Shown: piece after piece, positions 11,301 through 21,894 of the stretch
Layout of the letters: each line of letters opens with the position of its first letter
Numbering within the stretch: the first letter of the stretch is position 1
Assembly (NCBI RefSeq): GCF_000151665.1
Contig: NW_013171825.1
Coordinates: 249,422-313,421, forward strand
DNA length: 64,000 nucleotides
From: Blastocystis hominis
Lineage: Eukaryota; Sar; Bigyra; Opalinata; Blastocystidae
Reading direction: 5' to 3'
Program-made: the position numbers and the translations under genes
Notes under the pieces: generated by a model
Database searches by the model: none
What the model was told of the DNA's origin: nothing
What the model saw: the letters and a program-made list of their open reading frames with translations, nothing else

Positions 11301-13886
11301 TGGAGCGACAGCTCACCAAACGCGAAGCGGAGCTGGAAGAATCGAAGGCGATGCTGGCGGCTGCGACGCAGCACACGGCGGAATACCAGCAGATCGCGCA
11401 GGAAATGGAGAACGAGCTCACACGATTCAAAACCGCGCAGGAATCGGAAATGAACGCGCTGCGGCAGCAGCTTGCGACGTCTGCTGCGACGATCGCGGAG
11501 CTGAAAGCGGCAGCGGAGGCCAAAGCCAAGGAGGAATCGACGTCGTCCGAGACGGCCGCGCAGCGAATGGCGGAATTGGCAGAGAAGGAGAACACGATCG
11601 CTCTGCAGAAGCGAGAGATCGAGGAGCTGCGGTCGTCGCTGCAGACGCAGAGCCAGGCGGCGGAGACGGTGGAGGCGAACTACCGCGAAGAGCTGCTGAA
11701 GCACTCGCAGGATCTGCAGGCGTGGCGAGAGAAGGAGAAGGAAGCGACGCGCGTGCAGACGGAGCTGGCGGAGACGCGCGAGAAGATGGAGACGCTGGCG
11801 AAGGAGAAGGCGGAGCGAGAGAAGGCGGAGGAAGAGAGCGAGAAAGTAGGTGAGGCTGCGTGGAGGCGAGGCGTAGAAGTGGAGAGAACTGCTCGCGGAG
11901 AAGGAGCTCCGGCTGAGCTCTGTGCTGGAGCAGAACGACGTGTTGTTCAGCCAGTTATCGCAGGTGAGTGCTCGTTCTGCGGACTGACCGGTAGCTCACT
12001 CGCCAAGAGCGCGAGAACGCTTCGCTGCAGGCCGATTCGCTCGCCGAAGACACGCCTGCGAGTCTTCGGAATCTGGTTGTGTCGCTGCGTCGCGACTGCG
12101 AGATCGCGCGCTCCGCGCTGTCGGTGGAGAAACGAAACCGCTCGGCGTTGGAGGGGCAGATGATGGAGCTGGAAACGAAGTTGTCTGACCAAGAAAAGGC
12201 GCGTGCGCAGGCGGAGAAGGAGCTGGCGGAGCTGCGAAGCCTGGGTGATATGCGGGAGCTGCTGCAGCGAGAAGCGGAGTCCCATCGGCTGTTGCAAGTG
12301 TACACGGAGAGCAATAATGCGCTGCGGAAGGAGCTGGACGAGAACCAGGCCAAGCTCGCCGCGCTCAACGCGAAGACGGAGCAGCAGCAGACGCAGCAAG
12401 TCCAGACGAACGCGGCCAACGAGCAACTGCGCAAGCAGCTGCTCGCGGTGAAGCAGGAGATGGAAGTGCTGCGTGGAAACCTGGTGACCGCGCAGCAGCA
12501 GGCGCAGCAAGCTCAGCAACAGGCGCAGCAGGCGAGACAGCAGGCGCAGCAGGCGCAGCAACAGGCCAGACAGGCAAAGGAGCAAGCGCAGCAGAGGATT
12601 CAGCAGGCTCAAGCTCAGGCGAGAGCGCAGCCAACTCAGCCAGCTCAGCCAGCTCAGCAGCAGGCGCAAGCTCAAGTCCAGCGGCCGCGCCCTCAACCGG
12701 TATTTAAGCAGCCGCAAGTCCAGCAGCAACAGCAACAGCAGCAGCAACCTCAGGCGCAGCAACCTCAGCTGAGAGTTCAGCCAACTCCAGCCCAGAAGCC
12801 CTTGTTTAAGCAGCCGCAAGTCCAGCAGCAGCCTGCTCAGCAGCCAACTCAGGTGCAGACGCAGCAGCCATTGTTCAAATCGGCGCAGGCACAATCTGCT
12901 CAGCCTACTCAGCCTACTCAGCCTACTCAACCTACTCAACCTGCTCAACCTGCTCAGCCTGCTCAATCTGCCCAGGTTCAACCTCCCCAGTCCTTGTTCA
13001 AGAAGGTGCCTCAGCAGCAAACTCAGACTCAACAGACTCAGCAGACTCAACCACTTCAACAACCTCAGCAACCTCAGACGCAGTCCGTCCAACAACAAAC
13101 CCAGCAGCCAGCTCAGCAGCCAGCTCAGCAGCCCCAATCCTTGTTCAAGCAACCTGCTCAGCAAACTTTATTCAAGCAGACCCAGCAGCAAACTCAGCAG
13201 CAACCTCAGCAGTCCTTGTTCAAGCAAACCCAACAAACCCAGCAGCCCCAGTCTTTGTTCAAGTCACTGGCTCAGCAGCCTGCTCAACAGCAAACCCAGC
13301 AGCCTGTTCAGCAGACTCAACAGCAGTCCTTGTTCAAGCAGGCTCAGCAAACGCAGCTCAAACAGATCCAAATGCAGCTCCAGCCCCAGCCTCAAAACCA
13401 GCAGCCGACTCAGCAGCCGACTCAGCAGCCGACTCAGCAACCTGCTCAACAGCCTGCTCAACAGCCTGCTCAGCAACCAACTCAACAGCAGGGCATGGGT
13501 CTGGGTCTGGATGCTTCGCGTAAACGACCTTCGATTGCTGTGTCTGCAGACCCCAAGAAGCCTCGTACAAACGTGATCCAGCCGGCCAACGAAGCGCAAA
13601 AGTGAGGTTTTGATCGACCGAAATGATCCATAGAAAGAAGAAAGCCAAGAAGGGAGACATGACACACGAGCTTTTGTTGCTGCGAGTGTCGTACCTCATT
13701 CACTTATTCCCTCAAAACGGGAAGCTTATGCAGATGTATCGGAATCTGCAGACGTCGAAGCGACCGTTTTATTCAGTGGGCTTCTTGAAGCAGTTCGTGG
13801 AGAAGTCGGTGAATGATGCAAGCCTGATCCCAGTACTGCTGTCGATCAATTCGAAGGAGGATTTAGAGAAGAAGTGTAGTTCTTAG
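8393..13886 (+). CDS. TPR: Nucleoprotein TPR/MLP-like nuclear pore basket protein with a Gln-rich LFK-repeat tail
   Basis: About a dozen introns of 28-38 nt (for example 8408-8445 and 8564-8597) join a very long coiled-coil protein. The TPR core signature is clear: LYTRFVALEEDFAKMKKG, then EMYLEHVLKEVEEKTPQLQQ, and later LVVSLRRDCEIARSALSVE. TPR/MLP proteins form the filaments of the nuclear basket and act in mRNA export and chromatin organisation. From about 12,490 the tail is Gln/Pro/Ala-rich with at least nine LFK or VFK motifs, then a basic KRPSIAVSADPKKPR stretch. A TGA is encoded at 13,605. However, GTGAGG at 13,592-13,597 to TAG, a 32-nt intron, would splice in frame to the next ORF (13,623-13,886), and no cleavage element lies between. 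One gene is favoured; a separate small basic protein starting at 13,623 is the alternative. Confidence 0.85.
12489..13490 (+). repeat. Gln/Pro/Thr-rich coding repeat with spaced LFK motifs
   Basis: Degenerate repeats of QPAQQP, QPTQ and QQ units carry [PST]LFK[QKS] motifs spaced along the tail of the TPR-like protein. The DNA is an imperfect CAG/CCT-rich repeat in the same frame. Confidence 0.85.
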
Positions 13887-13892
13887 TGAGGA

Positions 13893-13906
13893 GTTTGTTA
13901 ACAAAC
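13893..13906. terminator. Palindromic shared cleavage element for two convergent genes
   Basis: GTTTGTTAACAAAC is a perfect 14-bp palindrome. Read on the plus strand it gives AGTTTGTT just after the TPR-side stop. Read on the minus strand it gives TGTTTGTT just after the stop of the converging gene. With the four-base spacing seen elsewhere, cleavage would fall one base after each stop codon. Confidence 0.6.
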
Positions 13907-13912
13907 AATCGA

Positions 13913-14760
13913 TTATGGAGAAGGTGCAATGGAGGGATTGGGAGTTGAAGCTAAAGTAGACTCGTTAGCTTGGTTTTGACTTGCATTATTGATGTCGTTT
14001 GACTCTGTTTTCATATTCAAATTACTATTTGACTCTTGATTGTTATTCTTGTTTTTCGTTTTTGATTTTGCCTTTGCCTTTGACTTGGATTTAGATTTGG
14101 ACTTAGATTTGGATTTAGATTTGGATTTAGACTGCGCTTTGGAAAGTTGCTTCTTCGCCTTCTTTTGCTCTTGGCGTCGCTTAATTATATTGTTGATCAT
14201 TTTGGCCTTTTTCAGCTCTACACATCAAAACAGAACTCCATTACCACTTTCTTTCCTTTCTATATCGGATGTCAGACACACTCGAGCATATATCCGGATG
14301 GACTTTCCCTTTTCTCCATATTTATCACTATTAGTCACTTTCGGAACCGATTCCTTTGATTGATACCACTCAACTCCACTCTCATCCGTTCTACTATTTA
14401 CACTCCTTGTTAATTTCCTACGATATCATCGAAAAATGCTCCTGAACTACGGAACAGGCCACTTGCGGATCTTTACAAACGATAATGCAAGAAGAATCGT
14501 CTATCCAATCAAAAACCAAAATCCCTTCATTCTAAAGTAATCAACTAGTCAGTGTATGGTACATGAAAGTATAGCTGGAGATCCTCTGTTGATAATGGAT
14601 GCAAGCAAGGCTTTATACAAACCGGACAGTCCCCATCATTACTTCCGAATATAAAAATGCAATTTGTCACTAAAGAACCCGGCTCCGTGTACTCCTGAGC
14701 AGAAAACAGCGCGTGAGCTGCGTCGTTCCTATGTTTATCATCGCGATATTCATCCTCCAT
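13913..14760 (-). CDS. R3HCC1L-like RRM-fold protein with a Lys/Ser tail
   Basis: Four exons with introns of 31, 31 and 27 nt start at the ATG at 14,760. The core (LSTEDLQLYFHNEGIL joined to FDWIDDSSCIIVCKDPQVA) resembles the C-terminal RRM-like domain of the R3HCC1/R3HCC1L family, where a TEDL motif is followed by a WVDDTHALAVF-type strand. The end is a basic helix (KKAKMINNIIKRRQEQKKAKKQL) split by an intron, then (KS)n repeats and an Asn/Ser-rich tail, ending in TAA at 13,913. The family is implicated in RNA biology; the exact role is unknown. It converges on the TPR gene and shares its terminator palindrome. Confidence 0.55.
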
Positions 14761-14887
14761 TCAACTAAGATGATAGCCAAATTTAAATATTATTCTGCTT
14801 GCCCTACGCTTTTTCCTCTACATTTTTCTTTTTGCAAACGATCTTTGTTGTAAAACATATTCGGCTAGAAAAGAGAATCACATCACA

Positions 14888-16079
14888 ATGTCTGAAATGA
14901 GATATGAGCAGTACGGTCCCGCTATGGGATATCAGCAATATAGTAGGTATTTTATGTAATACACTAATTGTAGTGGACAAAGGACAGGGAACTTATCAAG
15001 GCCGAGGCGTTCCTCGTACATACTAGTATTTTTGAATTATCTTATAGCAATGCGATATGGAACCCCCACAATGGCGAGTTTTCGATTGTCTTCTGAATGA
15101 AAAAGTAGATAGTAGTCAAATGCGAATGCCACGCTACCAAGGTATGAGAGGAAATGAAATGGGTTTTTACTAAAAATGAGTGGTGAGATATAGGTCGAGC
15201 GATGCCTAAAAACGACATGGGCATGCCAGGTAGCCTTTCTCTGTTTTTTTATTTATCTCTAGATAGAAAAGGAGCAATGAATCAACTAGATGTCCCCACT
15301 CCCTTCCGTTTTCATCTGTAGGACGAGGCTGCGTACAACTACATGGCTCAAGCCAATCGAAACAGTACATTCAAATCACCATTCTTTATTTAGTGCCCCA
15401 GCGAAGCTCCGGGATGTATTCCGATGCAATGGACCCCATGGGTCATCCATCGCAAGCTCTCAAGTACTAGAAGCCTCCTTCCCTTTCGATTAGCAGCCGC
15501 CAAGGCTCGTTCCCTTCTTCAGCGCGAGCGACTCCCTCGGAAGTCGATTACCATCCGGACGCCTTCGAAGCCAAAATCCCTCCGTGAGCGAGTCGAGCAG
15601 CCTTTCGAACTAGGTACAAACAGATCATCGACATCTTCAACTTCACGAACTCGGTAGATAGCTACAACTACGTGCTTCCTTCCACCTACATTTTCCCACA
15701 ACCCACCATCACGCCCGCTCATATCAAGTCGTTTTCGGTCCGGCCGGGTTTCTTCTCTCATCTAGACGGACTTGCTGCTGTATATTTTTTACTGTCTTCC
15801 GCTCACGCGCCATCAAGTAGAAATAACCATGCGGTTTGAGGTAGCTTCTCGCGGCCGCAGAGCTCTACGCGCGCGATATGGTGTATCATCGAGAGAAACA
15901 GACGTGGTTTCAGCGAGATAAGTCGACGCCGCTCTACGCGCAAGCGAATTGTCCGACGGTGCCTTGCAGTCGTGTGTTTCGTTGCGAGTTGTGTCAATTT
16001 ATGCCGTGTGAAGAGGTGCTGAAGTCCTCGGATATTATTCCTTTGAGCGAGATCAATGAGTACTTGAAACGAGCTGGAT
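14888..16079 (+). CDS. CCR4-NOT subunit with a C-terminal NOT box (NOT2/NOT3/NOT5 type); stop probably made by polyadenylation
   Basis: About a dozen introns of 28-33 nt link small exons. The N-terminal half is Met/Gln/Gly-rich low complexity. The C-terminal NOT box reads STDLLLYIFYCLPLTRHQL, then AAAELYARDMVYHREKQTWF. This is the pattern of NOT2/3/5 (LLFYLYY, then AAxELxxRxWRYHK). The subunit would act in deadenylation of mRNA and transcription control. The ATG is at 14,888. No stop is encoded before the frame enters the opposite gene. T at 16,079 is the first base of a codon and is followed by four bases and TGTTTGTG at 16,084-16,091, which would make TAA. Whether it is NOT2 or NOT3/5 is not decided. 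Confidence 0.8.
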
Positions 16080-16106
16080 GGACTGTTTGTGAGGAACAAA
16101 CAATGA
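16080..16106. terminator. Back-to-back cleavage cassette shared by the NOT and CHID1-like genes
   Basis: Within 27 bases lie TGTTTGTG (plus strand, 16,084-16,091) and AACAAACA (16,095-16,102, read as TGTTTGTT on the minus strand). Each is four bases away from the T that would become the first base of the stop codon of its own gene. Confidence 0.65.
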
Positions 16107-17407
16107 ACAAAAGATCCATAAAGTAATCCAACCCTTGGCCTAACTCCCAAATTCCAATTCCACACTTTAATTTCTTGGCTAACATGATTCGATCCTCAAG
16201 GAAACGAAGAGAAGGATAGAACACAACATGACGTTTATCATGCTTATCGGTGTATTGCACTTCATGCTCGCGTTCTTTCTCGCGGAAGCGGATTTCCACT
16301 TCGTTCTCCTGCAAAATCGTAAGAAATTGACTCCCTATGATGGCATTTCGATCGTCGTAGCCATAGAATGGAATTCCTAAAAAGAGCTGACGAGCGATTT
16401 GCTGCTTTTCAGAGGACAAAAGAGGCGCTAAGTAATCCCGGAAAGTGTGCTTCACGAAGTGGTTAAAAGGGCTATGAAAGTCGTAAGTTTGAGGATATGG
16501 AAAGAGGAGCGTTGGGACCGATTTTTCCTTTGCTTAGAGAGTAATCATATGTCATAAGAAGAACAAAGTCAACGACTTGATGAAGGGCTTTGAGTTCGTT
16601 GTGTGTAAATTTAGAGACTTTGCATGGAACACAAGAAACATGATTTACCTGCCTGAGGATGGGCTACTAAAATAAGCTGCTTGTCGGCTCCGATTGCATT
16701 CCGAATCAACTTATAAAGGAAAAGCATGTCCTTGCTGAATCCAAATTCAAGGATCAGCCCATCAAACGAATACTCTTCTAAAGTCGAAGTAATAATTTCG
16801 CCCAGAACATGGAGATCCTCTTCATGGAAACCTTCTGCCTCCCACACAAAGCGAGGGACGATTTTTAAGCAAGTGGATGGATCATCACAGCCACTGCGCA
16901 GTTCTTCCATCCACCCCTTATCAATATCGTGAATACCGTCAACAAAGAGACGCTTTGCTTGATTTCTACACAGAAAAAATGTACCACGAACCAAACCTGC
17001 GAATTTGCAACCAGCAGGGACTGATATGAGTGAACTTCGATTTGAACAGTTTTGCTATGTCGTACCCATCTAGATGGTACATTGAATATTCGAGAATTGT
17101 ACGGTTGTTCCATGGGGTGACAAAACCAAGAACAGGAATATCCCCGCTCCGTTTTACACTGCGATCACGAGAGAACAATGAGGATTCCTTTAAAATACTC
17201 TCCTTATCCAACTCTTCGCTAACGAGTCCTCTTTCGAATACCTAAATATAATAACTGTACTATACTCAGCTGTACAGATTCAATAGGATAGTTTTCCAAA
17301 GGATCTACTTCTTCAGAAGGAACAACGTCTTGCGTGTGTCCTTCGTTAGGAAGAGTATTTCCATAGCAATAAACAAGAAGAGTTGTGAATAATAACAAAG
17401 AAAGCAT
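16107..17407 (-). CDS. CHID1: CHID1-like chitinase-domain protein (secreted GH18 fold); stop probably made by polyadenylation
   Basis: The ATG at 17,407 starts a signal peptide (MLSLLLFTTLLVYCYG). Spliced exons (introns of 31-34 nt) give the CHID1 order: VLGFVTPWNN joined to HGYDIAKLF, FTHISPCWLQIR, DGIHDIDKGWMEELR, LLMTYDYS, GPNAPL, LFLGIPFYGYD, and at the end GIWELGQGLDYFMDLL. The animal protein also ends in DYFYDLL. Here no stop is encoded at that point: T at 16,107 follows DLL and is four bases from TGTTTGTT (16,102-16,095). CHID1 proteins are lysosomal or secreted carbohydrate-binding proteins. Between GPNAPL and PYPQTYDFHSPF (about 16,495-16,515) the frame shifts by one base with no GT-AG intron to explain it; this may be a sequence error or a real lesion. 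Confidence 0.88.
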
Positions 17408-17467
17408 CAAAATTATAAATCTAAAAACAATCGCTTCCTTCTTTCTCTTCTTTCTTCCTCTGTTTCT

Positions 17468-19509
17468 CTACACTAACAACGCCTCGCAAAGAACCCACTC
17501 TCTGTTTCGTTTATTAAAGGATATATCGCGGTCGGATCGAGCCTGGGGCTGGGGTGGTTGTTTATTATATCGTGGTTGTGATGCCAACTCAGGGAATGCA
17601 AAATCATCATCAAAAAACTCCTCCTCAATCTCCTCTGATTCTTCATTCTCCTTCATCTCCTCCAAGACATCTTCCAGATCCGGATCGACCGCCATTTGCT
17701 TTGTATTGCGCTTCGTTTGATCCGCTTCTTTGCTACCTTTCACGCTTTTCTCCTCTTCCTTTGGATCAAATTGTTGAAAAGCTCGTGGGTTTTCGAGTCG
17801 CTCGCGAAGCTGTTCAATTCCTCGCACAGGATATCGCTTCGCTGAGATTCTTTGCACAAACGAATAACACCCAATAATCCATTGCTCACTAACCAGCTTA
17901 CAGGGAGGATTTAAGCAGAGCTATCAATAAGAACATGTGATTTTCCTGACCTTTTTGAGTAGCTCCGTTTCCACTCCCGCAGAAACAACATGCGTAACAT
18001 CGGGCGTGTAGGCTTCCGCGATTCTAAGAATCATCACAATCTATGGATAGGGGCACTTTCCTCCCATCTGCTTGACAAGCGAGAAGAGATACTGCGACTT
18101 CGGATCTCGCTACACATAGGGTGGACGAAGAAGGATGCTACCTTCGAGAACGTTTCATCGAAGTAAATCAAAGTATTTCGAAAGAGCGACGCTCTCAGCT
18201 GTCCAATGACTTCTCCTACAGACGTGGAAGGGACACCTGTGTCACGCTGCTGTGCTCGAGCGTAGAATTGTTGATGGATCTGCACCAAGGTGTCCTTCAC
18301 AATGTTCATCGAGTCGTTATTGATGATCCACCCCACTGCTTCAAACACTACGCCTCACCGATTCCACTCGTTTCCACTTTTTTGCCTCCTCTGCGTCTCA
18401 TCGCGTATGTTTTCACGCTCCAACGTTTCGTAACATTTCAGAAACGACCTCCAGAAGCAGAACTTCGGAATGTGCAGAACGATGGCTCGGTCCTTCCAGA
18501 CCTCCACCGAGTCATCGACGACCACGCCTAAACGCTCCAACCCCGGCAATACAAAGCTAATATCCTTCGAGGCGGGCAAAAAGTTGTTGAAAAAGTTGGT
18601 TTCGCTATTGTCAGGCACATCATCACGAGCAATCACACGACTCCCAAAAAGTTGGTGTTTCGGATCAATGCTCTCAATGATGGCTTGGGCGTACGTGCGA
18701 ACGCCGTTCTGAGAGTGAAATGGGAGTGAGAAATACTGTGTAAATCGAAAGTTCATAGTATTTGGAGAGTTCGGTCAAAATGGACTGGACCTCAGGGCGA
18801 AGAATGATTGTGTGTTTGGACAATTGGTTGTTTCGTTTGAATTGGATGAAATGACTGTGTCAAAAAGTTGAAAAACGGCTACATATTTGGAATGCCGAAC
18901 GAGGGAGCAACGGAACAGCGAGGATCGTCGCTTTGTTCCATCAGTGTGTTATCCAAATCAAATACAAGGCCAAGACGGCGTGCCGCTAGCAAACGTTTTT
19001 GGTTTACAAGACTTTCTTGTTCTAGATGTGATTCTAGCTGGGCTTCTTAACGATAGGTGTCTGGATGCAAGTACTGCAAGTAGCCATCGTGAGAAATCAC
19101 TTTTCGATAATTTGCTAAATCACTATTTGAAATAATCTAAAATATTCAAAAACCAAAAATTGTAAACCTTATAACAATTCATACACATATTATTAATAAC
19201 ATACCCGTGATAACACGTTTTGACCTTCGCAACAGTCGCTGGCGTGTTGGTTCCATCGACCTCTTCGTCTCCCTACATTCAAAAGGCTATTCAAAGGTAC
19301 ATGCACAAGAATCGACGAAATCGTTCCTTCCACAGGTGCTCGCAATGGCAACCGAATCCCCTCGTCTAGCAGGAAGTATCCTATCTCTTCCATAGCATAA
19401 ACACTTGCTCCTTCCTCCTTTAACCAAATGCACTTTCCTCTACAATAAACTCTCCACTCTGTGTATACTTTGCCTCTACAACAACATCCCTTTCTTTGGT
19501 GCTATCCAT
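17468..19509 (-). CDS. FCP1: FCP1-type RNA polymerase II CTD phosphatase
   Basis: The domains in order are those of FCP1. The N-terminus is a biotinyl-like fold (KGKCIWLKEEGASVYAMEE, LRAPVEGTISSILV) without a modifiable lysine in the usual place. A short Cys/His element follows (CYHGYVINNMCMNC). The FCP catalytic domain has the nucleophile motif GLVFDLDNTLM, then LRPEVQSILTELSKYYEL and GVVVDDSVEVW. A BRCT-like domain is built from several exons (KMFEAVGWI, THVVSAGVETELL, SEQWIIGCY), then an acidic tail. It removes phosphates from the polymerase tail to recycle the enzyme. Introns are 28-33 nt. At 19,040-19,075 the exon join upstream of AQLESHLEQE is out of frame by one base in every GT-AG solution I tried; a start at 19,087 would avoid it but lose the N-terminal domains. 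Confidence 0.88.
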
Positions 19510-19605
19510 AGAAAAATGTTTTAAACAAAGAGAAAGAGATAAACTCATTGCGCAATAGAAAATACTTCTTAGATAGAACAACTAGTCTGATCCGAGCCTC
19601 CCTGC

Positions 19606-20784
19606 TTATTGCAGCAAAGATTCGTAGAAACTGAGCTGCCCACCCATTCTCTCATACAGAGGCAACATTCCCTCCTGCAAAACCATGGATTTCATCGTGT
19701 TCTGCATCAGCATGACCGATGACAGCATTCCCGTGCCGCCAGGAACAGGAGTAATATTGCTCGCCACATTGCAGCAGTCCGTGAGATCCACACTTCCTTC
19801 AATATCATCTATTGCTTATAATTCAACCCGATTCCTACCTCCCGTGGCCGTGGCAGAGTACGTAGGACCGATGTCAATTACAGTGCACTGAGGCTTCAGC
19901 CATTCACCTTTCACCTTCTGAACAGTGCCCTGCGTTGAAATGACATAATCAGACTATCTGTGATTCGATCCATTCACGCCTACATCCTTCAGCATATTAC
20001 CATCAAGCTCTGAATGAGATCCAGTAATCTGGCATGTCATGTCTTTGTGGGTGAGCAACAGAGCGATAGGAAGACCCACAGATTCACTTCGACCAATGAT
20101 CGTGGCCTTCTTCTTCTCTAAGGGGAGTTTGTATGACTCCACAAAGCAAAGAGTGGCCAGAGCCGAAGAGGGAAGATTCACCATCTATCCGTAAGTTGAG
20201 GTCTGTACAAAGAGCGTACATTGTAGTAGTGAATCTCACTGTCGAGTCCTCTTTCTTGAGCGCGACGTTTGCAATCTCCCAACTTGAACAATCGACCTTT
20301 GTTCGTGTTGCAACATCCATCAACATCCTTGATGGGAGAGATTGCTTGTAAAACTGCATCTTCATTCACAGTGGCTATCGATCAATTATCGAGGTTCATA
20401 AATATACAAGGAAGGGGCGTCTTGATCACGATTCCATGAATAGTTCGATCCTTATTCAGTTGGCGAATCTTGTCTAACACTTCTTCTGTCTTCGTGGATG
20501 CATCAAACTTGAAGTCGCGGAGATTCACTCCACAACGTAGCGCGAGATTCTTCTTTTTCTCCATAAAACGTTCTGTGTCCGCATTGTATCCAAAGCGGAT
20601 CACAGCCAGACTGGGTGTGACTCCAGTCTCCTCCTTGATATGACGTAAGCGCAAGGCAGTCTATCTTCACACACAATCCACAATAGAGTACCTTCTCTGC
20701 CAACTTTTCATTGATCCTCCATCCATCGAGGATGCGAGTGGAATACATACAACGAATCATATTGGGAGCGCGCAGAACAGACAT
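19606..20784 (-). CDS. FOLD: FolD/MTHFD-type methylene-tetrahydrofolate dehydrogenase, probably organellar
   Basis: Six exons with introns of 30-35 nt start at the ATG at 20,784. The N-terminus (MSVLRAPNMIRCMYSTR) looks like an organelle targeting peptide. FolD signatures are present: GVTPSLAVIRFGYNADTERF, DVDGCC, then KKKATIIGRSESVGLPIALL (dinucleotide fold) and ITPVPGGTGML. The enzyme oxidises 5,10-methylene-THF in one-carbon metabolism. Key positions differ from the bifunctional family. The catalytic Tyr of YxxxK is Phe (RFMEK), and the Gln of the VQLPLP motif is Lys (IKTPLP), so cyclohydrolase activity may be lost. The stop TAA at 19,606 is encoded. No clear TGTTTGTT follows within 50 bases; a TTTGTTTA lies near 19,530. 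Confidence 0.9.
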
Positions 20785-21322
20785 TGAAACTAAGAATAAA
20801 CACGAAACAAAGAAATAAAGAAAATTTTGAAGAGCAAATTGAAGAATCGGCCTTAGTCATTGCGCAAAGACCCTTCTGCAAACGAAAAATAGTATCCACG
20901 TTTCCACTTCAAGCACACGATCGACTTCATTAATGAATGGAAAGGAACGGATAATCAACTGTTTACACGATATTTTAAATGTCTTACACTTTGTTGCACA
21001 CTTTAGAGACATTTTCTTGATTCTGCACAATGTGGTACAAAATCGCTTTCAGAATACTTGAAGAATTAGAGAAATCGGGAAGATACACTTTTGGGTAAAA
21101 CAGCTCTTGAAATGTCAATTGCTATGAAAAATGAATTCTAGTATCATTATCTATCTTTTCTATTGCTTATTCTTTTAACTTTCTTGAATAATAATCGATA
21201 ATAAATGAATTTAGTGGGGGTGCATCTGACTCCATTAATAGTATAGTATAAAGATGTGTACCCCTGGATTCCTCTATTGCTGATTCAGCAGAAAAGAGGT
21301 TATTTGTCTCGGAAAGGAAACA
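20785..21322. other. Intergenic region between divergent FolD and eL30
   Basis: AT-rich DNA without a convincing frame. It presumably holds the promoters of FolD (minus) and ribosomal protein eL30 (plus). Confidence 0.5.
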
Positions 21323-21758
21323 ATGTCTAGCGTTAAGAGAAATAGCGTAAGTTGGGTGATCAATATGACTCCTGCATTGTCAATTGGTGATTTGTTCCTA
21401 ATCTTGTGTTATAGAAGAAGAACACTGATAGCATCAACAACAAGCTTCAGTTGGTTGTCCGAAGTGGAAAGCTTCAGCTCGGATACAAGTCTGTTCTGAA
21501 GAGCCTTCGTTCTGGAAAGGGTAGGCATCGAAATATCGCAGATGATATGTAGCGAAGCTAATTCTCCTGGCCAGCAACTGCTCTCCTCTGAGAAAGTCTG
21601 AGATTGAGTACTACGCCATGCTCTCCAAGACCACTGTCCACCACTACCAGGGTGACTGCAGCGATCTCGGCACTGCTTGCGGAAAGTACTTCTCGACCTC
21701 GGCCGTGTGCATTCTTGATGCTGGTGACTCTGATATTCTTCGCTCCTTTGAGATGTAA
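21323..21758 (+). CDS. RPL30: 60S ribosomal protein eL30
   Basis: Three exons give about 112 residues matching eL30: [40 protein letters not shown] and [19 protein letters not shown], ending FEM with TAA at 21,756-21,758. The first intron (21,347-21,414) is 68 nt, about twice the local norm, and starts with GTAAGT. The second (21,521-21,552) is 32 nt. The first intron falls after only eight codons. In yeast eL30 controls its own splicing by binding near its first intron; whether that happens here is open. A TGTTTGTT element lies at 21,787-21,794. Confidence 0.97.
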
Positions 21759-21894
21759 TTAAAGTCAGTCGAATACCTCTAATCATTGTTTGTTAGAATC
21801 ATTTTGAGTGAGCCAACAAATGAGTGTAGAAAGGTGGGAGGAGGATGTTAGTGTGTAGGAGAGCAAAGGACCGGAGAATGGGAGTCAATTGACC

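Noticed and set aside
9323-11704. A 793-codon minus-strand frame rich in Leu and Arg
   Set aside because: It mirrors the Glu/Gln-rich coiled coil of TPR on the other strand and has no homology or splice signals.
11947-13665. Minus-strand Leu/Ser-rich frames
   Set aside because: Shadow of the Gln/Pro repeat of TPR.
13623-13886. Small ORF as an RNase P Rpr2/Rpp21 subunit
   Set aside because: Only a loose helix pattern was seen and the cysteine ligands of that family are missing.
15994-16106. Minus-strand continuation of the CHID1-like frame beyond DYFMDLL
   Set aside because: The family ends at that motif, and the sequence beyond is antisense to the NOT-box gene.
16080-16126. Plus-strand continuation of the NOT-box frame
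   Set aside because: It lies after the cleavage element and is antisense to CHID1; no NOT-family similarity is seen there.
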